Source: Deltaproteobacteria bacterium
GTDB taxonomy: Bacteria; Myxococcota; B64-G9
Direction: 5' to 3'
Assembly (NCBI GenBank): GCA_019307065.1
Contig: JAFDKH010000037.1
Location: forward strand, 1-61,791
Length of the DNA stretch: 61,791 bases
The translations under genes were made by a program, and so were the position numbers. Numbering within the stretch: the stretch's first letter is position 1; the number at the start of each line of letters is the position of its first letter. Of this stretch, positions 42,438 to 51,789 are shown in pieces. Under the pieces are notes generated by a model. That model was not told the DNA's origin. It saw only the letters and a program-made list of their open reading frames with translations, and ran no database searches.

Positions 42438-43991
42438 ATGAAGACCGTCGCCGAGCTGATCAAAGAGCTGACCGAGCGCGAGAATAAAGAACGTGAAATG
42501 GGCGGAGAGAAGGGCATTGCCAAGCAACACAAGGGTGGCAAACTGACTGCCCGCGAAAGGCTCGATCTGTTATTCGACGAAGGAACTTTTTCTGAAATTA
42601 ATATGTTCGTACGGCATCGCTGCACCGATTTCGGCATGCCTGAAGTCGAAGTTCCCGGTGATGGTGTCGTGACCGGGCACGGGCTGATCGACGGGCGCAA
42701 GGTGTTTGCCTACTCGCAAGACTTTACCGCCCGGGCCGGTACCATGGGAGAGATGCAGTCAAAGAAGATCTGCAAGATCATGGATTTAGCGGTACAAACC
42801 GGTGCACCCCTGGTCGGGCTCAACGATTCGGGCGGTGCCCGTATTCAGGAAGGGGTCGACGCACTCTCCGGATATGGACAGATCTTTTACCGTAACTCGG
42901 TTGCCTCGGGAGTCGTCCCCCAGCTTAGTGCAATCCTCGGGCCGACTGCGGGCGGGGCAGTCTATTCCCCGGCCATGACCGATTTTGTCTTCATGGTCAA
43001 GAACACTTCCTACATGTTCATCACCGGGCCGCAAGTCATCAAAACGGTTACCGGCGAAGATATTTCTTTCGAGGATCTGGGCGGGGCCATGACTCATAAT
43101 GTCAAGAGCGGTTGTGCTCACTTTGCCTGCGAAAATGACAAGGATTGCCTGGAAAAAATCAGGACCATGCTCAGCTACTTGCCCTCCAACAACCTTGACG
43201 ATCCGCCCAATAAAGAAACCGCTGACAGCCCCACTCGAGAAATTCCCGAACTGGATAGCATTATCCCCGATAGTGCCCGCCTGAGTTATGACATGCGCAC
43301 GGTAATCAAGGCGATCGCCGATGATGGCGCCATGTTCGAACCGCACGAACTGTATGCCCAGAATATCCTGGTCTGCTTTATTCATATGGGCGGAATGCCG
43401 GTTGGTGTGATAGCCAACCAGCCGACGGTCATGGCCGGATGTCTGGATGTTAACGCATCCGACAAAGCTACCCGATTCATTCGGTTCTGTGACGCTTTCA
43501 ATATTCCCCTGTTGACTATTACCGACGTGCCGGGCTACCTGCCGGGCTCAGGGCAGGAATGGGCCGGAATTATTCGTCACGGAGCCAAATTGTTGTGGTG
43601 CTATTCCGAGGCCACCGTGCCCAAGATTACCTTGATATCCCGCAAAGCATACGGGGGCGCCTATCTGGCGATGTGCTCTTCGGATCTGGGAGCTGACGCT
43701 GTTTTTGCCTGGCCAAGTTCTGAAATAGCCGTGATGGGAGCCGAAGGGGCCGCGCGGATTATTTTTCGTAAGGAAGTAAAAGCCGCCGAGGACCCAGACG
43801 CCAAGTTCAAGGAGAAAGTCGAAGAGTACGAAGAACTATTCAATAACCCTTACATCGCAGCCAAGCGGGGTTACATCTCGGCCGTAATTCAACCTCGCCA
43901 GACCCGCCGCAAGGTAATCGAGACTTTGATGATGTTGCGCAACAAGCGCGAACAACGACCGCCCCGTAAACACGGCAACATTCCCATGTAA
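42438..43991 (+). CDS. acyl-CoA carboxylase beta subunit (propionyl/methylmalonyl type)
   Basis: A 517-residue carboxyltransferase. It moves CO2 from carboxybiotin to acyl-CoA. Both crotonase-like halves show the carboxyltransferase motifs: RIQEGVDALSGYGQI and GPTAGGAVYSPAMTDF in the N-half, and LTITDVPGYLPGSGQEW and SSEIAVMGAEGAARI in the C-half. Length and sequence fit the PccB/MmdA group more than AccD. GGAGGAG precedes the ATG. The biotin carboxylase/biotin carrier subunit is not in the window. Confidence 0.92.
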   Translation: MKTVAELIKELTERENKEREMGGEKGIAKQHKGGKLTARERLDLLFDEGTFSEINMFVRHRCTDFGMPEVEVPGDGVVTGHGLIDGRKVFAYSQDFTARAGTMGEMQSKKICKIMDLAVQTGAPLVGLNDSGGARIQEGVDALSGYGQIFYRNSVASGVVPQLSAILGPTAGGAVYSPAMTDFVFMVKNTSYMFITGPQVIKTVTGEDISFEDLGGAMTHNVKSGCAHFACENDKDCLEKIRTMLSYLPSNNLDDPPNKETADSPTREIPELDSIIPDSARLSYDMRTVIKAIADDGAMFEPHELYAQNILVCFIHMGGMPVGVIANQPTVMAGCLDVNASDKATRFIRFCDAFNIPLLTITDVPGYLPGSGQEWAGIIRHGAKLLWCYSEATVPKITLISRKAYGGAYLAMCSSDLGADAVFAWPSSEIAVMGAEGAARIIFRKEVKAAEDPDAKFKEKVEEYEELFNNPYIAAKRGYISAVIQPRQTRRKVIETLMMLRNKREQRPPRKHGNIPM

Positions 43992-44003
43992 TTGGAGATT
44001 AGG

Positions 44004-44693
44004 TTGGTAAGGTTTCTTACTGCAGCCATGTTGTTAGGAATTGTCGCCTGGCCTGGTTATTCGTTGGCGATTCCTCCCGAGCGGGTAGTTCTAATGGAAG
44101 CCGGGGACGCCAAGTACGAGTTGGCAGGGTTTGGCAGTTGGGTCGCCGAAAGCACCAACCCGAAAGTTGTCAAAGCCAAATATTTCAAGACAGCTGAAGT
44201 GTTTCTCGAGGCGGGAGAACCGGGAACAGCATTGATAATATTCACCAACAAAGTAATAGACCGCTTTAGTATTTGGAAAGTGCGCGTGGCGGAAAAAAAA
44301 CCGGTTGAAAGAAAGCCCGACCCTTCGTTCTTGGCCGGCCTGTGTGACTGCGGGATGGGAGGGAAATACCCGATCAGGTGCACAGTCAAGAATGCCGAAT
44401 GTCTCGAGGCATTGCGAAAATTATTTCAAGACTCCGACCTGAATTCCAAGAGTGTCTGGGTCAAATATGACATTGTCGGCGCACAAACTTTGCTAAAAGA
44501 TATGCAAATAAAAGTGGCCGAAGCGGGGTTCAAAGATGTCGAACTGGCTTTAGTCGGAGGCAACCTGCGCATAACTGCCCGGGTGGCCGATGAGCCGGCC
44601 CGTAGAAAACTTCTTCTGGTTGTATATCAACACATGGTCGGTAAATTTGTACCTGATGATCGTATAAAAATTGAGCCGGCCGCCGCCAAGTAA
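44004..44693 (+). CDS. exported protein with secretin N-terminal (T2SS-T3SS pil_N)-like domain
   Basis: A 229-residue exported protein. The first domain (about 25-90) follows the N-terminal domain of CpaC/RcpA pilus secretins: ERVVLMEAGDAKYELAG, then NPKVVKAKYF and EPGTALIIF. A BON-like alpha/beta domain ends the protein. No secretin barrel follows. No ATG is available near the start. A TTG at 44004 has GGAG seven bases upstream and opens a signal peptide (VRFLTAAMLLGIVAWPGYSLA); a TTG at 43992, right after the carboxylase stop, is the alternative. It is probably co-transcribed with the carboxylase gene. Confidence 0.62.
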   Translation: MVRFLTAAMLLGIVAWPGYSLAIPPERVVLMEAGDAKYELAGFGSWVAESTNPKVVKAKYFKTAEVFLEAGEPGTALIIFTNKVIDRFSIWKVRVAEKKPVERKPDPSFLAGLCDCGMGGKYPIRCTVKNAECLEALRKLFQDSDLNSKSVWVKYDIVGAQTLLKDMQIKVAEAGFKDVELALVGGNLRITARVADEPARRKLLLVVYQHMVGKFVPDDRIKIEPAAAK

Positions 44694-44743
44694 TTCAGCT
44701 AAATCTGTGTTACAATCTGACAAACCCTTGAAGAGGAGGGGCT

Positions 44744-45919
44744 ATGAAAGTGTTTTCAGGGGTAATCTTTAGCATATTCTTTATTTTAGCAATTGCGGCC
44801 TGTAGCTCGAACTCTGCAACTAGCGATGCCGGACCCGATGGGCTTGCTGATGCCCGGGATGCCGGGGCCGACGACGACCCCGGCGCTGATGACGGCGGCC
44901 AAATGGATGACGCCGGAGATGAAGCCGGCGACGGCGATGCCGAGGTCGACGCCGGGGGCGATGGCGATGCCGGGGTCGACGCCGGGGGCGACCAAGAACT
45001 CGATGCCGGTGACAGCCCGGCTGACTCCGGGGTGGATGCCGGTGATGGAGATCAGCACAAGCTGACAGCCTCGGAATGCTGGGCGCACAAGAACAACCCG
45101 GAAGAACCGGGGCCGGAGTATGATCAGTTTGACCCAATCATTGGATCTCACTGCATGGGCACCAACCATCAGGACATCGATGGTATCGAATTGGTGGTCT
45201 TTCTGGGTGACTCGATCACGGCCGGGACCCCGCCGACGCCGATGTCGCAGTTTTATCGTTACATCCTGACCGGATTTATCGAAGACAAGTTCGGCCAGGT
45301 AGAGACTAGAAACTTCGCCGAGTGGGGCGCGCGGTCCGATGACTTGTTGTTGCCCTCCAAGCAGCAGATCATCAATGCTTTTCCGGATCTGCCCGAACAA
45401 AAGCGAACCCTGGTGGTGATAACTGTGGGGGGTAACGACTTTTTCAAGATGGCGGAAGCGGCCAACGAGGGAGTTTCGGCTGAAGAGATAATGGATATGG
45501 CCATCGAAGCCGTTCAACTTTTCGAAGACGCAATAAACTGGTTTTTCGAAGATCCCAGCCGTTTTCCCAACGGAGTATTCATTGTCTTTGCGAATGTCTT
45601 CGAGTACACCGACGGGACCGGTAACATGAGCTCATGTCCTTCCTGCTTTTTTGTCGGTTTGTGCGGAGATTGGCCCGAAGGACGCGCTCCGGCGATTTAC
45701 CTCAATGAAAGTTATATGCGTATTGCCAAAGAGACCAACACGGACATGATCTTCTTGCTCGAGAATTTCTGTGGTCACGGATGGGAGTCCGAACTAGCCG
45801 AGGGTCAATGCTACCTCGGGCCGGATACTCCGCGCTGGATCGATATCACCTGCATTCACCCGACTCCCGAAGGCCACCAGGAGATCGCCGACATGTTCTG
45901 GAAGGTTATTGACGAGTAG
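44744..45919 (+). CDS. lipoprotein with acidic linker and SGNH/GDSL-type hydrolase domain
   Basis: A 391-residue lipoprotein. The signal peptide ends in IAAC (C20). Residues 22-105 are an Asp/Ala/Gly repeat linker. From about 145 a GDSL/SGNH hydrolase domain follows: block I FLGDSITAG with the nucleophile Ser, block III VGGNDFF, and block V near the end CIHPTPEGH with the catalytic His (the usual Asp three residues earlier reads DITCIH). It probably acts as an esterase or deacetylase on the cell surface. The linker is typical of Myxococcota-like lipoproteins. Confidence 0.8.
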   Translation: MKVFSGVIFSIFFILAIAACSSNSATSDAGPDGLADARDAGADDDPGADDGGQMDDAGDEAGDGDAEVDAGGDGDAGVDAGGDQELDAGDSPADSGVDAGDGDQHKLTASECWAHKNNPEEPGPEYDQFDPIIGSHCMGTNHQDIDGIELVVFLGDSITAGTPPTPMSQFYRYILTGFIEDKFGQVETRNFAEWGARSDDLLLPSKQQIINAFPDLPEQKRTLVVITVGGNDFFKMAEAANEGVSAEEIMDMAIEAVQLFEDAINWFFEDPSRFPNGVFIVFANVFEYTDGTGNMSSCPSCFFVGLCGDWPEGRAPAIYLNESYMRIAKETNTDMIFLLENFCGHGWESELAEGQCYLGPDTPRWIDITCIHPTPEGHQEIADMFWKVIDE

Positions 45920-45929
45920 CAAGAGTGAT

Positions 45930-46310
45930 TCAGGGCGGGGGCGGCTGAGTTATCGGCCGGGATAGTTCGGCCAGAAAGGTCTTGAGGCGTTCGTCGCCAT
46001 CAAAACTGAAAGATTGAAACTGCCCGCCGTGCAAGTGGCGGCCCTTCTTGCCGGAACTTAGCCAGACAACCCGACAATCGGCGCGTACCGGCCGTTCTTT
46101 ACCGCGATAGACGAAGATCCAGATGACTACATCAGTGCCGACTTTGAGCTTCTTGGGGATTTCGAAACATACCCCGTCTTCTGAAAGGTTGTTCGTCCAG
46201 GTCTGGTAGCTTTGATTGGATTTGACTTCGACTTTCAAGCGCACTTTATGACGTACAAACCGGCGATGATATGGATGACGTTCCTTTTCATTTTTAGCGT
46301 CTGGCGACAT
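45930..46310 (-). CDS. PilZ-domain protein
   Basis: A 126-residue cytosolic protein. The c-di-GMP binding signature is present: RRFVRHKV (RxxxR) and NLSEDGVCF ((D/N)xSxxG), followed by the beta-barrel stretch ADCRVVWLSSG. It is a single-domain PilZ of the myxobacterial type, a candidate reader of c-di-GMP or of another signal. Start at 46310 with GGGGGA upstream; an in-frame ATG 11 codons before is less likely. It is divergent from the next gene. Confidence 0.85.
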   Translation of the reverse strand: MSPDAKNEKERHPYHRRFVRHKVRLKVEVKSNQSYQTWTNNLSEDGVCFEIPKKLKVGTDVVIWIFVYRGKERPVRADCRVVWLSSGKKGRHLHGGQFQSFSFDGDERLKTFLAELSRPITQPPPP

Positions 46311-46423
46311 GGTTCCCCCAAGTCTTTCAAAAAAGCTTATCACAGAGCCCGCCGCCGAGCCAAGGGGTAGCCGAGATTGACAGTTGAATGCCCAGGACTT
46401 ACTATGGCGCCTCAGGAGGAGTC

Positions 46424-47761
46424 ATGTCCAAAGCTGTTGTATCTTGCCTGCTGGTATTGACTTTTTGTTACAGCGGGTCTCAAGCCAGGGCCGAGGAGCT
46501 TGCCGTACAAAAGATCAAATGGCTGGCAGTCATGGTGCTTCCGGGTGTCGATCTGAGCCCGACTGATCGTATGCCGGTTCAGGATATGCTCAACTCATAC
46601 GCTCTGCGTCATAGCGGCGATGATCTTGACTGGCAACTTTTAGCCTATTCGCCCTTGCAATCACCCCTCAAAGAAGCCGAGATCCTGGCCGAAGTCAGCC
46701 GCAATACAAAAGAAGGCAAGAAAGCCTACCAATATCTCAAGCTACCCGAAGCCCAGGCGATCTTCAAAACCGTCGCGGGTGCTTTGCAAAACCTGCCTCC
46801 CGCTCAGTGTGATCGGGCCCAGATAGCCGAAATGTATTTATACTGGGCGCGGGCTACTCTGGATGCCGGCGACGACGATCGCGCCCAGGAATTGCTCGCA
46901 AATATTGGCAGATTCGACCCCGAATCCGGACCGGACCCGGCAGTCATGCCGCCCAATCTCGTTGCAGTCTACGATATTACTCTAGAAGACGTGCGCAAAA
47001 AACCTGAAAGCAAAGTTATCGTAGAAATCACACCCGGGAGAGGGAGTCTGTTCATAGACTGTCAAAGCAAACCGGCTGGAGTAGTCGAGATCAAGGGGCC
47101 AGCCAACAGTCAGTTCTGGCTGGCGGCCCAGATCGAGAGCGGCTTTTTCCGGGGCAGCTTCGCTTTTCATGCAGGTGTGAGACGACACCTGAAGATCTTC
47201 AGTCCAAGGCAGGCCGATCAGAGTAGAATGGCCGATCACTTACTGAAGCTCGGTCGGGCGAATCCTTCGATAGGTATGCTCAAGGCCGCTGATAACGCAG
47301 ACCTCGATCAGCTGGCCGAGATTCTGCACGTCGACATCATTTTAGCGGCCGAGATCAGGAAGTCGACCGACGGCAAGGTGGTTCGGTTGGGGCTCTATGT
47401 GCCGGCCAAGGGTATAGTCGGAACAGTTCACGACGTCAAATTGAACTCGGCTGGCTCGCTCGACGAAGTTGCGCTATCGAATACCATGAAAACATTGGCT
47501 AAATTGATGAAAAGCCCGACTCTCCTGGCCGCCGTGGCCATGCAAAAACCCAAGCTGCCCCCAGACGACAGGGGAACTTCGGTGCCCAACGGGCAAGATG
47601 ACCAAGTCTCAGATGCACCGCCCTGGTACAAAACCTGGTGGTTCTGGACGGCAACCGGCGCCGTAGTAGCCGGGGCTGTGCTAACCGGGGTCTTGCTTGG
47701 CACCCGGGACACGGGTGAATCGCCTTCAGGCCAGGTAATTTTGACGGTTAGCCCGCCATAG
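46424..47761 (+). CDS. exported protein related to the PEGA/WWFWT protein
   Basis: A 445-residue exported protein with an N-terminal signal peptide ending in ARA. The central region has helical repeats (KKAYQYLKLPEAQAIFKTVA) and a beta stretch (VIVEITPGRGSLFIDCQSKP) in the PEGA position but with a weaker fit. The C-terminus is PWYKTWWFWTATGAVVAGAV, then a short Gly/Ser tail and VILTV. Both the WWFWT membrane segment and the tail closely match the protein at 6029-7540. AGGAGG lies just before the ATG at 46424. Function unknown; the pair suggests a shared membrane anchor. Confidence 0.7.
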   Translation: MSKAVVSCLLVLTFCYSGSQARAEELAVQKIKWLAVMVLPGVDLSPTDRMPVQDMLNSYALRHSGDDLDWQLLAYSPLQSPLKEAEILAEVSRNTKEGKKAYQYLKLPEAQAIFKTVAGALQNLPPAQCDRAQIAEMYLYWARATLDAGDDDRAQELLANIGRFDPESGPDPAVMPPNLVAVYDITLEDVRKKPESKVIVEITPGRGSLFIDCQSKPAGVVEIKGPANSQFWLAAQIESGFFRGSFAFHAGVRRHLKIFSPRQADQSRMADHLLKLGRANPSIGMLKAADNADLDQLAEILHVDIILAAEIRKSTDGKVVRLGLYVPAKGIVGTVHDVKLNSAGSLDEVALSNTMKTLAKLMKSPTLLAAVAMQKPKLPPDDRGTSVPNGQDDQVSDAPPWYKTWWFWTATGAVVAGAVLTGVLLGTRDTGESPSGQVILTVSPP

Positions 47762-47936
47762 AAAGCCCCAACCAGCAAGCATTATGACCCAAAATGGCCC
47801 AACCGAGTAATTCGGGGTTTTGTGCTTGACAGCCATCTTTTCAACATGTTATTCACAGAAACTGACTGACCGTTCGCTTTATGACGTGATGCATTAGTAC
47901 GGTGTTTTTCAATGAGTTTATGAACTGGAGGGATGC

Positions 47937-48989
47937 ATGAGTAAAAAACCTTTATGTCTGGTCACAGGTGCCTGTGGATTTATGGGTACCCATATGGTCG
48001 AGGTGCTTCATGAGGCGGGATATGCAATTCGGGCTACTGATTTGCCGACTGCTTATCCGGATGACAACAAGAAGAGGGGCCTGTTTCCTAGCGTACTACG
48101 TTCACTGGGAGTCGAATTCATCGGCGCCGATTTGACTGACGCCGCAGCCATGAATCCGCTGGTCAAAGATGTGGAGATCATCTTCCACATTGCCGGCCTG
48201 TTCAAGTATTCGGCCACCTGGGAAGCTCTCGAGGCCGTAAATGTCGGTGGTACTCGCAATCTTCTCGAAGCTGCCCTGGCTGAAGGCAAGCTAAAGCGTT
48301 TCATCATGTGGGGGGCCGGTGGTGTTTACGGTATTGCCAAAACTGAGATGTTGCCGCTCAAGGAAGATATGCAGACCAATCCGCCTAACAACTATCTCAA
48401 GTCGAAAGATCTGGCCGAGAAAGTTGTCATGGAACTCTGCGAGAAAAATAATATTCCGCATGCTGTCCTGAGGCCGACAACGGTTTACGGCCCCCGGGGT
48501 GTTTATGGCGGCGGCCAATTTTTGATGGGCATGGCCAAGATGAATCCGTCCATGATTCCTTCTAATTTTACCGGTCGGGTCCCTTTTATTCATGTGCGCG
48601 ACGTGGTTGGTGCAGCTTTGCATTTGGCCGAGCATCAGGGCGAAGTCAAAGGTCCTTACAATGTTAATGATAACAGCACCATGACGGCGGTTGAAGTCAG
48701 CCGGTTCTTTGCCCTGTTGATGGGCAACATGTTCATCAAATTGCCGCCGATTCCCAAAGAGCTGATTATCTCGGGAGTCGGAAAAGTGGCCGGAATGGTC
48801 GAGCATGTGGCTCGGGATATTTTGCACCTGCCCAGTCCGGTTGAAGCCGACATGCTGGCTCTGTCTATAGGCGATTTCGTCTATGACAACCAAAAGCTCC
48901 GAGATACTGGCTACGAGTTCATCTATCCCGATCCGCGGCCGGGCCTGCGCGACACAATCAATTGGTATCGCGAACAGGGCTGGATGTAA
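47937..48989 (+). CDS. NAD(P)-dependent epimerase/dehydratase (extended SDR)
   Basis: A 350-residue extended SDR. The N-terminal VTGACGFMG binds NAD(P); the active-site Tyr/Lys pair is in NNYLKSKDLAE (YxxxK), and VLRPTTVYGPRG is the conserved substrate-side motif. It resembles sugar epimerases and 3beta-hydroxysteroid dehydrogenase/isomerase-like enzymes, and the sequence does not settle which. GGAGGG precedes the ATG. The next gene begins 34 bases after its stop. Confidence 0.88.
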   Translation: MSKKPLCLVTGACGFMGTHMVEVLHEAGYAIRATDLPTAYPDDNKKRGLFPSVLRSLGVEFIGADLTDAAAMNPLVKDVEIIFHIAGLFKYSATWEALEAVNVGGTRNLLEAALAEGKLKRFIMWGAGGVYGIAKTEMLPLKEDMQTNPPNNYLKSKDLAEKVVMELCEKNNIPHAVLRPTTVYGPRGVYGGGQFLMGMAKMNPSMIPSNFTGRVPFIHVRDVVGAALHLAEHQGEVKGPYNVNDNSTMTAVEVSRFFALLMGNMFIKLPPIPKELIISGVGKVAGMVEHVARDILHLPSPVEADMLALSIGDFVYDNQKLRDTGYEFIYPDPRPGLRDTINWYREQGWM

Positions 48990-49023
48990 TAGCTGGCTCG
49001 GCCAGTTGAAAGGAGCAAATAAG

Positions 49024-49557
49024 ATGGCACCCGAAAAATTTGATTATCTCTTATTGGCAACCTCGAACGACGACGTGCTCGAAGAAGTAATGTTGGCAGC
49101 CAAGGGGCCTGATCCCGAAAGCCTCGCCGGCTGGGAGTTCAAGGGCTTCAATTCTATGGATTTGACCACTATGTTGGGTTTCAGGAAATTCAAGAAGGGT
49201 TTCTACAAAGACGGCGGTGAAGTAAAGGGCTACAACGTCAAGGTCAAACAAAACGGCCTGATCGACCCCTGGATTGATACCGTAAAAAAGGGCAACTCGG
49301 TAAAACACGGCTGGTACGATGTTTACCCGGTCAGAGCGGAAGAAGTCGATAACCAATACCCGAACGCATTGCTGCTCAACTACAATGCCGACCGCAATCC
49401 TAAAGTAGACCCCAGCCGGGTTCTTAGGGATTATCTGGTTCAAGTCGACCCGGACAACCCGGACTTGTTGCTGGGAAAGGCCTTCGTGGCCGCCGGCAAG
49501 AAACGAGTCTTCGTGTCGTACTTCATCCTGGGCCGTGAAAACGAATCGACCCTGTAA
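49024..49557 (+). CDS. unknown 177-residue protein after the SDR
   Basis: A cytosolic protein with no signal or membrane segment. It starts MAPEKFDYLLLATSNDDVLEE and has several Trp/Tyr/Phe residues around a WEFKGFNSMDL and KKGFYKDGG core. AAGGAG lies before the ATG at 49024; longer in-frame starts overlap the SDR gene. I do not recognise a family. Co-transcription with the SDR is likely. Confidence 0.6.
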   Translation: MAPEKFDYLLLATSNDDVLEEVMLAAKGPDPESLAGWEFKGFNSMDLTTMLGFRKFKKGFYKDGGEVKGYNVKVKQNGLIDPWIDTVKKGNSVKHGWYDVYPVRAEEVDNQYPNALLLNYNADRNPKVDPSRVLRDYLVQVDPDNPDLLLGKAFVAAGKKRVFVSYFILGRENESTL

Positions 49558-49672
49558 AAACTTGCTCAGCGAAAGCCTCTAGAACCAGATAGATCTTTTC
49601 TTCTTTACCCTCGTCACTACACAGAATAAATTCAGGGATACTGATTTCACTTTCTAAGAAGAGGAGTGGTCC

Positions 49673-51769
49673 ATGGTTGCAATTTTGACTTATCTACTCG
49701 CGGCTGCGGCGGTGCCCAATGTAACCGCCGGTCCGAATCTTTTACAAGAAGCCAAGGCCATTGAGGCTCCGCTGAGTCACGTGACAGTCTTTAGCGACCG
49801 GGCTCGAATCAGGCGGCGGGCCCGGATTGATCTGGCGCCCGGCACCCATACTTTCAGCCTGCCTGATTTGCCCGGGTCGGTCTTGATCAACACCGTCCGG
49901 GTCAGTTGTTCCGGGGCAAAAGTACTCAGAATCGAGACGACACCAATCGAGCGCGAGCGTTTCTCGATCGATCAAGTCGAGAAGCTGATTGATCAACTTG
50001 AAATGCTGACCGATCAGCTGACTGCCGTAGACGAAGAAAGCAGCGTAATCAATCAGGAGCTGATTATGCTGGCCGGCGTGTCGCCGCGCGCGGCGGTTGA
50101 TGAGTCAAAACGCGTCGGAAAATCTTTGCCGCCGATTCTGCCGGAAATGTGGAAAAAAGTACTCGATTTTCTGCAGCGGCGCAAAGACAGCTGCCGGACA
50201 GCTTTACACAAAATCGCGATTAATCGGCGGCAGCTGGCTGAAAAACTGACCAAGGTCCAGCGCGAAATCCAGCGCCGCAACCTGGGAGCTTTTACCGACC
50301 GTAAAATTCAAGTTCTGGCGATTGTCAAGGCCGGCAAGTCCGTCAAGGCCAAGCTGGAACTCGAGTATTTCGTTCCCGGGGCTTCCTGGACTCCGGCCTA
50401 CGACATTCACTTCCATACCAATTTGGGAAAAGTGATGATCAAAACTGGCGGAATGGTGCGTCAGGCGACCGGAGAAGACTGGAATGACGTGAAACTGGAT
50501 TTGTCGACGGCTATTCCCGGGCAGGGTATCGAGTTGCCCGAACTGCTGACCTGGGCCTTGGGGGAAAAGCGTGAATTCATTCCGCGGCCACGCGCGGCCC
50601 GTATGCCTCAGGTAGCGGCATTGTTTCCGCCCCCGCAGCGACAGCCGATTGCCTCCGAGAGCGAACGCGCGGCCAGGCTGCAAGTAATCCAGCAGCGGAT
50701 TTCGCATTTGCAGGCTTTAACGCGCATGAATTTCAAAAGCCTCGACCTGTCTGGCAAGTTGATTGCCGACGGGCTGATCAAGGACAGCAAAGAAGTCAGC
50801 GGAATTTCTGGCCATGGCCGCGTGGGAACGACCGGCTACGGGAAAGGGGCAGGTTACAATTTAGGGGCTGGCTCGGTCAGTGCTGGTTTGGCCAGGCCCG
50901 GAGCCTCCCGTCCCGCGCCGCGCCGCAAGCGAAGCTACAAGCCCAAGCCGGTCAAGGCCCCTCCGCCACGCTCGGCACCGGCGCCGATGGAAGCAGACTA
51001 TGATAGAGTGGCCGTGTCTGAGTCCGTAACGACTGTATCTAAAAAGAAATCGGGTTCGAGCTCACGAGTAATCCCGACTTCGTTGGGTTTGTTTGATTCG
51101 GGAGGCTACCGGCCCCCTCGTTTTTCAAACCCGAACCTGCCGGCGGTGGCAGCCGGGGGGCTGGATTATGTCTACTCGAGCCCGACCAGGGTGAGTGTAC
51201 CGAGTACCGGTAAGCGGCTGAGGGTTCCTTTGGCTAGCCAGAGCTACCCGGTCCAGACTTTTTATCAGGCGACTCCGTCTTTAAAGAAGACCGCTTATCT
51301 CAAGGCCACGGTTACCAACAGAAGCGGCAAGCCGATTCTGCGGGGCCCGGCAAACATTTTCGTGGGCAATGATTTCTCCGGGCAGGGCATGCTCAAGACA
51401 ACCGGCAGCGGCGGAACCATCGAGTTGCCTCTGGGCGCCGATGAGGACATTCGTATATTGCACAAGATAACACCCGAGACGGTTAGCGAGGGAGTTTTCA
51501 GCAAAGACGACGTAACCACCTATATTACCGTGATTGAGTTGGGCAACTACAAGAAACGAGCAATTCACATTCAGATCTTCGATCAAACACTCAAGACCTC
51601 TAACGAGGACATCGAGATCGAGTTGCTAAAAGTGAATCCCAAGCAGGCCAAGGGTCCAGATGCCAACGGCATCATGCATTGGGAACTCGACATTCCGGCC
51701 GGTAAGACCAAGACTATCGAATTCAGATACAAGGTTACCCGGCCCGAAAACTGGCAGTTGACTCAGTGA
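49673..51769 (+). CDS. MuiA-like DUF4140/DUF4139 protein, copy 1
   Basis: A 698-residue exported protein. A signal peptide is followed by a DUF4140-type beta domain (VTVFSDRARIRRRARIDL, about 35-110), a coiled coil (110-200) and a DUF4139 domain (from about 215; VPGASWTPAYDIHF, GEDWNDVKLDLSTA). This is the architecture of the mucoidy inhibitor A family. A low-complexity insertion rich in Gly, Pro, Lys and Ser (about 365-460) splits the DUF4139 domain. The ending TKTIEFRYKVTRPENW is shared with the next gene. The two genes are 20 bases apart. Confidence 0.82.
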   Translation: MVAILTYLLAAAAVPNVTAGPNLLQEAKAIEAPLSHVTVFSDRARIRRRARIDLAPGTHTFSLPDLPGSVLINTVRVSCSGAKVLRIETTPIERERFSIDQVEKLIDQLEMLTDQLTAVDEESSVINQELIMLAGVSPRAAVDESKRVGKSLPPILPEMWKKVLDFLQRRKDSCRTALHKIAINRRQLAEKLTKVQREIQRRNLGAFTDRKIQVLAIVKAGKSVKAKLELEYFVPGASWTPAYDIHFHTNLGKVMIKTGGMVRQATGEDWNDVKLDLSTAIPGQGIELPELLTWALGEKREFIPRPRAARMPQVAALFPPPQRQPIASESERAARLQVIQQRISHLQALTRMNFKSLDLSGKLIADGLIKDSKEVSGISGHGRVGTTGYGKGAGYNLGAGSVSAGLARPGASRPAPRRKRSYKPKPVKAPPPRSAPAPMEADYDRVAVSESVTTVSKKKSGSSSRVIPTSLGLFDSGGYRPPRFSNPNLPAVAAGGLDYVYSSPTRVSVPSTGKRLRVPLASQSYPVQTFYQATPSLKKTAYLKATVTNRSGKPILRGPANIFVGNDFSGQGMLKTTGSGGTIELPLGADEDIRILHKITPETVSEGVFSKDDVTTYITVIELGNYKKRAIHIQIFDQTLKTSNEDIEIELLKVNPKQAKGPDANGIMHWELDIPAGKTKTIEFRYKVTRPENWQLTQ

Positions 51770-51789
51770 CCCCGGGATCGAGGCATATC

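Noticed and set aside
44786..45517. A 243-codon minus-strand frame opposite the GDSL lipoprotein
   Set aside because: Arises from the Asp/Ala/Gly repeat linker; no sign of a real gene.
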